Origin: Sphingomonas sp. PP-F2F-G114-C0414
GTDB taxonomy: Bacteria > Pseudomonadota > Alphaproteobacteria > Sphingomonadales > Sphingomonadaceae
Assembly (NCBI RefSeq): GCF_003688595.1
Contig: NZ_RCWT01000011.1
Location: forward strand, 124,001-188,000
Length of the DNA stretch: 64,000 nt
Direction of reading: 5' to 3'
Of the stretch, positions 26,848 to 35,158 are shown piece after piece; within the stretch, counting starts at the first letter, position 1; every line of letters begins with the position of its first letter. A model generated the notes under the pieces. The model saw only the letters and a program-made list of their open reading frames with translations. It had not been told where the DNA came from and searched no databases. The translations under genes were made by a program, and so were the position numbers.

Positions 26848-29800
26848 TCAGTCGGTCATCGCGCCCAGCAGGTCCGCGATCTTCGCGCCGCGTTCGACCG
26901 GATCGGGAATCGTCTCGCGCGCGATCCACCGCCCGGTCTTCTCGACCAGCTCCTCCAGCGGTTTCGCCGCGTGTCGATCATGCGGGGTGAACGCAATTGC
27001 CGCCGGCCCTGCATCGATCCGCTGGATGCCAGCCTGCCGCGCGAGCATCCGAATCCTGGCGACGTGCAGCAGGCGCTGCGCCGGATCGGGCATCGCGCCG
27101 AAGCGGTCGTCGAGTTCCGCCTCGAACCGATCGAGCGTCGCCACGTCGGCGATCCGCGCAAGCCGCCCGTACAGCGCCAGCCGGACCTCCTCCTCGGGGA
27201 TCCAGCCCTCGGGCAGGCTGCCGCCCAGCTCGAGATGCAGCTCGGGCACCCAGTCGTCGATCGGCTCCCCGCCGTCGTGATCGATCCGCGCCTGCTGCAA
27301 CGCCCGCGCGAACAGGTGCTGGTACAGGTCGATGCCGATCAGCTTCATGTGCCCGGCCTGCGCCTCGCCGACCAGATCGCCCGCGCCGCGCAGATCGAGA
27401 TCGCGTGCGCTGATCGCGAACCCTGCCCCCAACCGGTCGAACGCCTGAAGCGTGTTCAACCGCTTCAGCGTCGCCGGCGCGATCGTCGCATCGCCATCGG
27501 TCAGCAGCATCACCTGTCCGCGCCGCCCGCCGCGACCGACCCGCCCGCGCAACTGATGAAGCTGCGACAGGCCGAACCGGTCGGCGTGATGAACGATCAT
27601 CGTATTCGCCCGCGGCACGTCGAGCCCCGCCTCGATGATGTTGGTGGCAAGCAGCACGTCGCCGTCGCCCGCGGCAAACGCGACCATCGCCTCGTCGATC
27701 TCGGCCGCGGGCATCTTGCCATGCGCCTGCACCAGCCCGAGTTCGGGCACGAGCTTGGCGAGCCTGGCCGCGAGCGGCGCCATGTCCTCGATCCGGGGCA
27801 CCACGACGAAGCTCTGGCCGCCCCGCGCGCGTTCGCGCCGCAACGCCGCGCGGACGACGCTGTCGTCGAAGCTGGAGACCGCGGTGCGGATCGGCTGGCG
27901 ACGCGCAGGCGGGGTCGCGATGATCGACAGGCCCTGCAGACCGACCATCGCCGATTGCAGCGTGCGCGGAATCGGCGTCGCGCTTAGCGTCAGGACATGC
28001 CCGGCGCCCAGGTCGTGGAGCTTGGCCTTGTCCGCGGTCCCGAACCGCTGTTCCTCGTCGATCGCCACCAGCGCCAGATCGCGGTAGGTCACGCCCTTGC
28101 CGGCGATCGCGCCGGTCCCGATCACGACGCCGATCGATCCGTCGGCGAGGCCTGCACGGACGCGCGCCTTGTCGGTGCTGCTCGACAGCCGCGACAGGCC
28201 CGCGACGACGATCCCGGTGCCCTCGAAACGCTTGGAGAACGTCTCGATATGCTGGCGGACCAGCACCGTCGTCGGTGCGGCGATGGCGACCTGCCGCCCG
28301 GCGAGCGCGACGGCGGCGGCCGCACGCAAGGCGACCTCCGTCTTGCCGTAGCCGACATCGCCGATCACCAGCCGATCCATCGGCTTGCCGCTTGCGAGAT
28401 CGGACAGCGTCGTCGCGATCGCCCGCGCCTGATCGGGCGTCTCGGTAAAGGCGAACCCGGCCGCAAAGCGCTCATAGGCCGCCCGGTCGGGTTCGATCGG
28501 ATCGGTCGTCCGCGCATCGCGCTCGGCGGCCAGCTTGGCGAGATCGCGCGCGCTCTCGGCGATCGTCGCGTCGATCGCACCGCGGCGCTTCTGCCACGAT
28601 GCGCCGTCGAGCGTATCCAGCGTCACCGCGTCCTCGTCGGCCCCATAGCGCCAGATCCGGTCGGCCTCCGCGACCGGCACGAGCCGGCGTCCGCCCTTGG
28701 CATATTCGAGGACGATCGCGTCGCCGCCCGTATCGGGCAGCGCCTGCAAGCCACGGACGATCCCGATCCCGAACGTTTCGTGGACAACGACGTCGCCACA
28801 CCGCAGCTCGCTCGACAGGATCGATTGCGCGATCCGACCGTCGGACATCTCATGGCTGCCGGCGCGGCCGCCGAGCAGATCGGCGGCCGCGACGATGGTG
28901 ACACCGGCGACGACGAACCCACGATCGATCGGCGCGTCGAGCAGCAGCGCCTGTCCCGGCTTGGTGGCGAGCACACCGGCCCAATCGTCGACCGGATCGA
29001 ACGCGGTCTTCGCAGCGCGCTCCAGCCGAGGCCGCAGGAACCGCAGATCGCGCGACGACCCGGCGATCACCAGCCGTCCGTCAGCCAGCACATCCTTGGC
29101 AAACCGGGCAAAGGCGCGGGTCGGATCGCGGCGTTCGATAAAGCGCGGCGGCAGATCGTCGGCGATCTCGAACGCGGTCGTCTCGCGCCCCGCCATTGCT
29201 GCGGCCCAAGCCTTGTCGAGGACCAGTTCGGCAGCCGCCTTGCGCCGCGGCAGACCATCGGCAGCGACCGCGAGAAAACGCTCGCGACGACGTCCGGCAT
29301 CGGGATCGAGCGCAACCGCCGCGCCGGGCAGATGCGCGAGGATCGTCGCGCCCTGTTCGACGGCAGGCTCGGTCGCGCGACCGATCTCGATCGCGTCCAG
29401 ATCGCCCTGGCTCAACTGCGAGACGGGATCGTAGCGGCGCAGCGACGTGATCCTGCCATCGGCGAACTCCACGCGGACGGGCAGATCACGATCGACCGGA
29501 AAGATGTCGACGACACCGCCGCGCACCGCGATCTCGCCGGGTTCGTCGACGCGGTCGTCGCTGACATAGCCGATCTCCGCGGTGGTCGCGGCGAACGCAT
29601 CGAGATCGATCGTATCGCCGGGCGCGAGCCTAGGCGGGACGACGTCGAACATCGCAGGCGCCGGATAGCGTACCGCGGTGGCCTCCGCGGTCGTCACCAG
29701 CAGGATCGATGCGCGCTCGGCTTCGACGCCCGCGCGCAACCGCCGCAACGCCGCCACGCGCAGACCGACATTGGCCGGCGATGCGGGCGCGTCGTCGCCA

Positions 29801-30018
29801 GGCAGCGCATCGCTCGACGGCAGGTGGACCACCAGCGCGGCAGGCGAAAGCGCAACGACGATCGCGGCAATCTCGGTCGCGCGCCGATCGTCGGACGCGA
29901 TGTAGACGAGGTTAGCGTCCGCCAGTCGCTCGGCGATCGCGGTTGCCAGTGGCGCCACCGCGATCGCCTCCATCGCGATGCCGTGTTCCTGCTCGACCTG
30001 CGGACTGACCTGAAGCAC
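26848..30018 (-). CDS. mfd: Mfd-like transcription-repair coupling helicase, divergent
   Basis: 1056 residues from GTG 30018 (SD AAGGAT). The domain order is UvrB-homology region (residues ~15-330), CarD-like RNA-polymerase-interacting domain (CGDVVVHETFGIGIVRGL, about 430), superfamily-2 helicase (Walker A GDVGYGKTEVAL, DEEQRFG box, SATPIPRT) and a C-terminal TRCF domain. Mfd removes stalled RNA polymerase and recruits UvrA. It is about 100 residues shorter than typical Mfd and departs from consensus within the helicase (ALVAIDEEQRFGTADKAKL). It could be the only Mfd or a second paralogue; the window cannot settle this. Confidence 0.85.
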   Translation of the reverse strand: MLQVSPQVEQEHGIAMEAIAVAPLATAIAERLADANLVYIASDDRRATEIAAIVVALSPAALVVHLPSSDALPGDDAPASPANVGLRVAALRRLRAGVEAERASILLVTTAEATAVRYPAPAMFDVVPPRLAPGDTIDLDAFAATTAEIGYVSDDRVDEPGEIAVRGGVVDIFPVDRDLPVRVEFADGRITSLRRYDPVSQLSQGDLDAIEIGRATEPAVEQGATILAHLPGAAVALDPDAGRRRERFLAVAADGLPRRKAAAELVLDKAWAAAMAGRETTAFEIADDLPPRFIERRDPTRAFARFAKDVLADGRLVIAGSSRDLRFLRPRLERAAKTAFDPVDDWAGVLATKPGQALLLDAPIDRGFVVAGVTIVAAADLLGGRAGSHEMSDGRIAQSILSSELRCGDVVVHETFGIGIVRGLQALPDTGGDAIVLEYAKGGRRLVPVAEADRIWRYGADEDAVTLDTLDGASWQKRRGAIDATIAESARDLAKLAAERDARTTDPIEPDRAAYERFAAGFAFTETPDQARAIATTLSDLASGKPMDRLVIGDVGYGKTEVALRAAAAVALAGRQVAIAAPTTVLVRQHIETFSKRFEGTGIVVAGLSRLSSSTDKARVRAGLADGSIGVVIGTGAIAGKGVTYRDLALVAIDEEQRFGTADKAKLHDLGAGHVLTLSATPIPRTLQSAMVGLQGLSIIATPPARRQPIRTAVSSFDDSVVRAALRRERARGGQSFVVVPRIEDMAPLAARLAKLVPELGLVQAHGKMPAAEIDEAMVAFAAGDGDVLLATNIIEAGLDVPRANTMIVHHADRFGLSQLHQLRGRVGRGGRRGQVMLLTDGDATIAPATLKRLNTLQAFDRLGAGFAISARDLDLRGAGDLVGEAQAGHMKLIGIDLYQHLFARALQQARIDHDGGEPIDDWVPELHLELGGSLPEGWIPEEEVRLALYGRLARIADVATLDRFEAELDDRFGAMPDPAQRLLHVARIRMLARQAGIQRIDAGPAAIAFTPHDRHAAKPLEELVEKTGRWIARETIPDPVERGAKIADLLGAMTD

Positions 30019-30164
30019 CGATACGCATCCTTATCCTCGGCCCTTGCCGGGCTCGCATGAGGACAGAACGTGAGGCCTATCGGCGCGTTCCTGACCGCTT
30101 ATCGTCGATCAAGGCATTTGTATCCTGCGTTACTTGGGCGCGCAAAATCGATCCTCCGCGCGTA

Positions 30165-31121
30165 TTACCAGGCGAACGCGGGAACGATCGTGCGGCGGCC
30201 GACCAGGAAGGCATCCGCGACGAGCCGCAACGGCGTGACGTCGACCGCGCTCGACCGGGTCCGTACCAGCTCGGCGAACTTGCCGTACAACCGCGCATAT
30301 TCGGCATCGGGCGCCTTGCTGACGTCGCCGTCCACCTCCAGCACCGATCCGCCCATCCGCAACGTCAGTCGACCGCCATCGGTGTCGACGACGATGTCCC
30401 ATTGCTGCGGCCCTTCGTGGAGGAAATCGAACGCAGCAGTCACCGGCACGCGCGCACCCGCCGCCCCGTCGCACGACAGGCGCAGGTCGGCAGCGAGCGG
30501 CGACATCCGCCCCTCAGGCACGTGCATCTCGGCATCGTCGACCGTCCAGCCGCCGGGCAGGATCTCGGTCGCGATCGACAGCGCGTTGATCCCCGGATCG
30601 AACACGCCGAACCCGCCGGCCTCCAGGATCCAGTCCTGGCCGGGGTGCCAGCGACGAATATCCTCACGCCAGTCGATCGTGACGCGCTCGACCCGCCGCC
30701 CCTCGAGCCATTTGCGCGCCGGCGCGACGCCCGCCGCCTCGCGCGAATGCCAGGTCGCGAACAGCGTCCGGCCCGCGGCGACCGCATGCGCCTCGATCCG
30801 GGCGACCTCCGACAGCGTCGCGGCAGGCGGCTTTTCCATCATGACGTCGAGCCCGGCATCGATCGCCGCCATCGCGATCTCGGCACGGCCGACCGGCGGG
30901 GTGCACAGCGACACCGCGTCGAGGTCATGCCCCGCCGCCACCAGTTCGGCGATATCGCGGTAGTTCGCGACGCCGTCGACCACCGCGTTGCGACTGACCG
31001 CCGCGACCAGTTCGAACCGGGGATCCTGCGCGATCGCCGGCAGATGCTGGTCGCGCGCGATCTTGCCGACTCCAACGATGGCGAGGCGGATCGGCTTCGG
31101 GGACGACAGGTCAACAGCCAT
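30165..31121 (-). CDS. D-galactose 1-dehydrogenase (Gfo/Idh/MocA family)
   Basis: 318 residues. The N-terminal Rossmann motif is IVGVGKIARDQHLPAI and the family EKP motif is VMMEKPPAAT. The segments FATWHSREAAGV and WHPGQDWILEAGGFGVFDPG strongly recall the galactose dehydrogenase of fluorescent pseudomonads. It oxidises D-galactose to galactonolactone, the first step of the De Ley-Doudoroff route, which fits dgoK and dgoA nearby. No lactonase or galactonate dehydratase gene is visible in the window. An inverted repeat lies just upstream of the start. Confidence 0.85.
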   Translation of the reverse strand: MAVDLSSPKPIRLAIVGVGKIARDQHLPAIAQDPRFELVAAVSRNAVVDGVANYRDIAELVAAGHDLDAVSLCTPPVGRAEIAMAAIDAGLDVMMEKPPAATLSEVARIEAHAVAAGRTLFATWHSREAAGVAPARKWLEGRRVERVTIDWREDIRRWHPGQDWILEAGGFGVFDPGINALSIATEILPGGWTVDDAEMHVPEGRMSPLAADLRLSCDGAAGARVPVTAAFDFLHEGPQQWDIVVDTDGGRLTLRMGGSVLEVDGDVSKAPDAEYARLYGKFAELVRTRSSAVDVTPLRLVADAFLVGRRTIVPAFAW

Positions 31122-31133
31122 GCGGGAATCCTC

Positions 31134-31147
31134 TAAGATTTGTCTTA
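31134..31147. promoter_or_regulatory. Inverted repeat upstream of galactose dehydrogenase
   Basis: TAAGA-N4-TCTTA, a perfect 5-bp inverted repeat 12 bp before the galactose dehydrogenase start. It differs from the TTATCGKATAA site of the rest of the cluster, so another regulator may act here, or it is chance. Confidence 0.3.
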
Positions 31148-31312
31148 CTTTTCATAGGGGGCAGGAGGTCGGCGATCAACGGTAACCCGCATCACTCCGT
31201 CTTGCGAAACGTCACGCTGGCGAAACGCTTTCACCAAGGTTTTCGCCAGTACGGACCGACATGCAGCGCGTTGGGCGCGCCAATTCAAAACGACAGCCCG
31301 CTCTTCCTTGTT

Positions 31313-31360
31313 CTCCCGCGAAGGCGGGAGCCCAGTCCGGGTCCCCGCCTTCGCGGGGAA
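31313..31360. repeat. Palindromic repeat (CCCGCGAAGGCGGG class)
   Basis: Two hairpins, CTCCCGCGAAGGCGGGAG and TCCCCGCCTTCGCGGGGA, lie in inverted orientation around CCCAGTCCGGG. A second copy is at 46241. It sits in the 365-bp gap between the galactose dehydrogenase and GntR genes; nothing else was recognised there. Confidence 0.85.
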
Positions 31361-31486
31361 ACATGCTATCCAACGGCGACTGGTTCGGGATCTGCCGCCC
31401 ACAACCCAGGACTTTCAGGATCTGCGGTGCCATAGATGATCAGTCACGCACGACGGACAACAGGAAGCCAAACCGAACGATACGCC

Positions 31487-32212
31487 TCAGTCCTCGCCAA
31501 TCAGCACCAGCACGTCGCCGATGATCCGAGTCATCGCCACCCTCGCCGCACCCGCATCGCGCGCGATGATCGCATCGGCCACCGCGGCATGGTCGGCAAT
31601 GTTCGCCGATCGGCCCTTGATCCGGTTGGTAAAGCGGATCGACGTGCGCAGCGCGGTCGACACCACCGACTGGAACTGCGCGTAGAACGGGTTCTTCGAC
31701 GCGCGCAGGATCGCGACATGGAACGCGATATCGGCCTCCAGCGGATCGGTCAGCCCCGCTTCGCCCGCCTCCATCTGCGTCAGCCCGCCGCGGATCGCCT
31801 GCAGGTCCGCCGCGTCGCCGAACCGGGCCGCCAGCGCCGCCGCCTCGGGTTCGATCGCCACGCGCAACTGGTTGAAGTGCCGCAACAACTCGACCGAGAA
31901 CTTGCGCTCCAGCGTCCAGCGCAGCACGTCGGTATCGAACAGGTTCCAGGCGCTGGCTGGCTGCACCACCGTCCCCTGACGCGGTCGCGCGCTGACCAGG
32001 CCCTTTGCGGTCAGCATCTTGACCGCCTCGCGCGTCACCGAGCGACTGACCCCGTGCGTCTTGGCGATCTCCGCCTCGGTCGGGAACGGCCGCGTCTCGT
32101 AGCGCCCGGTCACGATCGCCCGCCCCAGCGTGTCGAGCATGCCGTGGGTGAGGTTGCGACCCGCGACGGCGCCGGGCGGAAATGTCTCGCTGTCTGTCAT
32201 GTCGGTAGCCAT
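31487..32212 (-). CDS. GntR/FadR-family regulator of galactose catabolism
   Basis: 241 residues from ATG 32212; ATG 32200 is possible, and the frame stays open far upstream without being coding. The winged helix reads PFPTEAEIAKTHGVSRSVTREAVKMLTAKGLV and RQGTVVQP. The C-terminal FadR-type FCD domain includes LRVAIEPEAAALAARF, DIAFHVAILRASKN and the His-containing IADHAAVADAI. It is divergent from dgoK, so it is probably the local repressor responding to a galactonate-pathway intermediate, as DgoR does in enterobacteria. The effector is inference. Confidence 0.88.
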   Translation of the reverse strand: MATDMTDSETFPPGAVAGRNLTHGMLDTLGRAIVTGRYETRPFPTEAEIAKTHGVSRSVTREAVKMLTAKGLVSARPRQGTVVQPASAWNLFDTDVLRWTLERKFSVELLRHFNQLRVAIEPEAAALAARFGDAADLQAIRGGLTQMEAGEAGLTDPLEADIAFHVAILRASKNPFYAQFQSVVSTALRTSIRFTNRIKGRSANIADHAAVADAIIARDAGAARVAMTRIIGDVLVLIGED

Positions 32213-32279
32213 CGCCCGAGTTCTGACGCAACATGCCCCTGCTGTCACGTTTCCAGGCTCCTTACTGGACTTGCTCCTA

Positions 32280-32304
32280 TTATCGTATAAATATCTGGCC
32301 AGAT
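32280..32304. promoter_or_regulatory. Candidate GntR operators between the regulator and dgoK
   Basis: TTATCGTATAA (32280-32290) is imperfectly palindromic and matches TTATCGGATAA in front of the beta-galactosidase gene at 37677. Three bases further is a perfect 12-bp palindrome, ATCTGGCCAGAT (32293-32304). Both lie in the 129-bp divergent gap. Confidence 0.55.
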
Positions 32305-32341
32305 GCGATCGCAAGATCGGGCTAGAATCGAGAGCGTGACC

Positions 32342-33205
32342 ATGAGCCCATTTATCGCCGTCGACTGGGGCACGACCAACCGCCGTGCATTCCGGATCGA
32401 GGACGGCAGCGTGGTCGCGACCGAACGCGACGATCGCGGCGCCGCGACCGTCGCTGCCGACGAGTATGAGGCGGAGGTCGCGGGCATTCGCGACCGGCTC
32501 GGCGACCTGCCGATGCTGCTCGCCGGGATGGTCGGATCGAACATCGGCTGGCGCAGCGTACCCTATGTCGCAGCGCCCGCGGGCCTGCCGCAGATCGCCG
32601 CCGCGCTCGACCGGATCGACGCGCGCACCGCGATCGTGCCGGGCCTGTCGTACCGTGACGGCCTGCATGCCGACGTCATGCGCGGCGAGGAGGTTCAATT
32701 GCTCGGCGCGGTTGCCGCCGGACTGGTTCCACCCGACGCGCTGCTGTGCCAGCCGGGGACGCACTGCAAATGGGCGGCCGTCGAAGCGGGCGCGATCGTC
32801 CGGTTCACCACCGCGATGACCGGCGAACTGTTCGCGCTGCTCCGCGCGCACGGCGTCCTCTCGCGCCAACTCGGCCATCCGGTCGCGTCGGGGGCGGCGT
32901 TCCTCGAAGGCGTCGCGGAAGGCGCGAAACGCGATCTCGCCGCCAGCCTGTTCGCGATCCGCGCGCGCGGCGTGCTCGGGTTGGCCGACGACGCGGACGC
33001 CGCCTCGTTCGCGAGCGGACTGCTGATCGGCGCGGATACCGCCGCGCGGATCGAGCCCGGCGCGATCGTCCATATCCTCGCCGATCCCGCACTCGGCGCG
33101 CTGTATGCCGGCGCGATCGATGCGCTCGGCGGCACTGCACACCATATAGAGAGCCAGGCCGCATTCGTAGCCGGCATCACTCGCATCCAGGACCTTGCCG
33201 CATGA
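32342..33205 (+). CDS. dgoK: 2-dehydro-3-deoxygalactonokinase
   Basis: 287 residues. The N-terminal actin-like phosphate motif is AVDWGTTNRRAFRIEDG; LAGMVGSNIGW and LCQPGTHCKWA are DgoK landmarks. It phosphorylates 2-keto-3-deoxygalactonate at C6 with ATP in the cytoplasm. ATG 32342 is chosen because the upstream extension carries no motif. It overlaps dgoA by 4 bp (ATGA), so the two are translationally coupled. Confidence 0.94.
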   Translation: MSPFIAVDWGTTNRRAFRIEDGSVVATERDDRGAATVAADEYEAEVAGIRDRLGDLPMLLAGMVGSNIGWRSVPYVAAPAGLPQIAAALDRIDARTAIVPGLSYRDGLHADVMRGEEVQLLGAVAAGLVPPDALLCQPGTHCKWAAVEAGAIVRFTTAMTGELFALLRAHGVLSRQLGHPVASGAAFLEGVAEGAKRDLAASLFAIRARGVLGLADDADAASFASGLLIGADTAARIEPGAIVHILADPALGALYAGAIDALGGTAHHIESQAAFVAGITRIQDLAA

Positions 33206-33837
33206 CCGACCACCGCCAGGCCTTCGACGCCGCCTTCGCCAAATGCCCGCTGATCGCGATTCTGCGCGGGGTGAAGCCCGACGAGGTCGAGGCGATCGGC
33301 GAGGCACTCGTCGCGGCCGGGTTCACGATCCTCGAAGTGCCGATGAACTCGCCCGATCCGCTCGACAGCATCGCCCGGCTGGCGCGTAAGCTCGAGGGCC
33401 GCGCGGTCGTCGGTGCCGGTACCGTGCTGCGCGTGGAAGACGTCGAAGCCGTCGGCGCGGCGGGCGGCACGCTGATCATCGCCCCCAACGCGAACCTGCA
33501 CGTGATCGCCGCGGCGGCCGAGCGCGGCTATGTCGCGCTGCCCGGCATCGCCACCCCGACCGAGGCGTTTGCCGCACTCGACGCAGGCGCCGCCGCGCTG
33601 AAGCTGTTCCCCGCCGAGGCCTCCAGCCCGACCGTCCTGAAGGCGATGCGCGCGGTCCTCCCCAAGGATACGCGCGTGCTGCCGGTCGGCGGAATCGTGC
33701 CGGAAGGCATGGCAGCCTGGACTCAGGCGGGCGCAGCCGGGTTCGGCCTGGGCTCCGCCCTTTACGCGCCGGGAATGACCGCAGCGGACGTCGGCGCCCG
33801 CGCCGCCGGGTTCATCGCGGCGTTGAAGGCCGAGTAA
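33202..33837 (+). CDS. dgoA: 2-dehydro-3-deoxy-6-phosphogalactonate aldolase
   Basis: 211 residues, KDPG/KDPGal aldolase barrel. The catalytic Glu is in TILEVPMNSPDP and the Schiff-base Lys in AALKLFPAEASSP. FTILEVPMNSPDPLDSI fits the galactose-specific branch. It cleaves KDPGal to pyruvate and glyceraldehyde-3-phosphate, completing the pathway begun by galactose dehydrogenase. Coupled to dgoK. Confidence 0.94.
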   Translation: MTDHRQAFDAAFAKCPLIAILRGVKPDEVEAIGEALVAAGFTILEVPMNSPDPLDSIARLARKLEGRAVVGAGTVLRVEDVEAVGAAGGTLIIAPNANLHVIAAAAERGYVALPGIATPTEAFAALDAGAAALKLFPAEASSPTVLKAMRAVLPKDTRVLPVGGIVPEGMAAWTQAGAAGFGLGSALYAPGMTAADVGARAAGFIAALKAE

Positions 33838-33865
33838 CGGGCCTTCCTCCCCCCGCCCCCACCCC

Positions 33866-34042
33866 CGTTCATGCCGAGTAGCGACCGAGTAGCCCTGCAA
33901 AGGGCGTATCAAGGGCGCGTATCGAGGTACAGGTTCCCCGCGCCAACCCGTCCTTCGATACGCCGTCTCGATACGCTCCTTACGGCGCTACTCGACGGCC
34001 ACTCGGGACGAACGGAAACAGGGTAACCCTGCAGAGGGTAAC
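33866..34042. repeat. Dispersed-repeat region between dgoA and the galactanase gene
   Basis: Multiple direct and inverted pieces of GCGTATCGAG / CTCGATACGC and GAGTAGC / GCTACTC fill this convergent gap. It ends with a tandem of GGGTAACCCT spaced by GCAGA. No ORF or classical terminator was seen; the structure may stop both transcripts. Confidence 0.6.
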
Positions 34043-34043
34043 C

Positions 34044-35158
34044 CTACTTCCCCCGCCTCACATACCGCCGCCCCAGAAAATCGAACGCGGGCAGCGCCTC
34101 ATGCCGGCCCAACCCGAACCACGCCGCGTTCTCCCAGTTGGACCCCGTCCCCCAACGCGTCTTGCACCCGGTCGAGACCCAGCCCGGCTCCCAATACACC
34201 ACGCCGATCCCGCCCGCATCGACCACCGTCTGCGTCAGGTCGACGAGATAGTCGCGCTGCCCGATCGGCGTCGCGGGATAGCCCGGCAGCAGCGAATCCG
34301 CACCCAGCAGATCCGGTGACGCGTCCTCGCCGACCGGACTGAACGGATAGGCGGTCTCGACGACGATCACGTCCGCCTTGTACCGCGCCTTCGCCGCCGC
34401 GATCGTCGCGCCCAGTTCGGCGGGAGTCCGCGTCGACCATTTGCGGTAATAGCTGATCCCGATAACGTCGAAATCGCGCACCCCCGCCTTCGCCGCATCG
34501 TCGAACCACGCCGCGACATGCTCGGGCTGCGCGATGTGCAGCATGATCCGCGGGTTGATCGTCGCAACCTTCCCCGCGTCGCGCACCGCCTTGATCCCCG
34601 CGTTGAGCAACGTCGCATTACGCGTCCAGTCGATCGTGCGATCCTTCACGCCCCCCATCAGTTCGGGGTTCGTCTCGTTGCCGACCTGCACCATCTCCGG
34701 CATCAAGCCCTGAGCGTCGAGCGTGCCCAGCACATCGCGCGTGTAGGCATACAGCGCCTTCGCCTGTCCTGCGGTGTCGAGCTTCGCCCACGCCGCCGGC
34801 ACGATCTGCTTCTCGCCGTCCGCCCAGTCGTCCGAATAATGGAAGTCGAGCAGCACCTGCATCCCCGCCGCCTTCGCTCGCCGGATCGTCTTCGTCACAT
34901 CGGCGAGATCGCTGTATTCGTCCACTTCGCGTCTTTCCAGATTCGGACGCGGACGATGTTTCCGCCCTTCGCCTTCATCAGCGCGAACGGATCGACCGGC
35001 TTGCCGTTCGCGCGATAGACCGCGCCACAATTCTCCATCTCGTTGACGTAGGACAGGTCGGCACCGAGGTAGAGTCCGCTGGCCGGCTTGGGCGCGAGCG
35101 GCTGCGCGGTCGCGGTCGAGGCGAGCAGCACGAGGCCGAGGGCGATACGACGCATCAA
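34044..35158 (-). pseudogene. Arabinogalactan endo-beta-1,4-galactanase (GH53), frameshifted
   Basis: The start (ATG 35158) encodes a signal peptide MMRRIALGLVLLASTATA and the GH53 beginning GADLSYVNEMENCGAVYR, to RIWKDAKWTN. The family sequence then continues in another frame as YSDLADVTKTIRRAKAAGMQ. One base appears missing at about 34914-34920. After the shift everything fits GH53: LLDFHYSDDWAD, acid/base Glu in VQVGNETNPEL, nucleophile Glu in VVETAYPF. The enzyme would cut beta-1,4-galactan to galacto-oligosaccharides for the neighbouring beta-galactosidase. It overlaps that gene by 4 bp. This is either a true inactivation or a sequence error; the site is not a long homopolymer. Confidence 0.85.

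Noticed and set aside
27997..30060. 687-codon frame antisense to the Mfd-like gene
   Set aside because: No recognisable domain; the opposite strand encodes a complete helicase with all motifs.
32213..33307. Extension of the GntR frame through dgoK
   Set aside because: The regulator starts at 32212; the rest is antisense to dgoK and dgoA.
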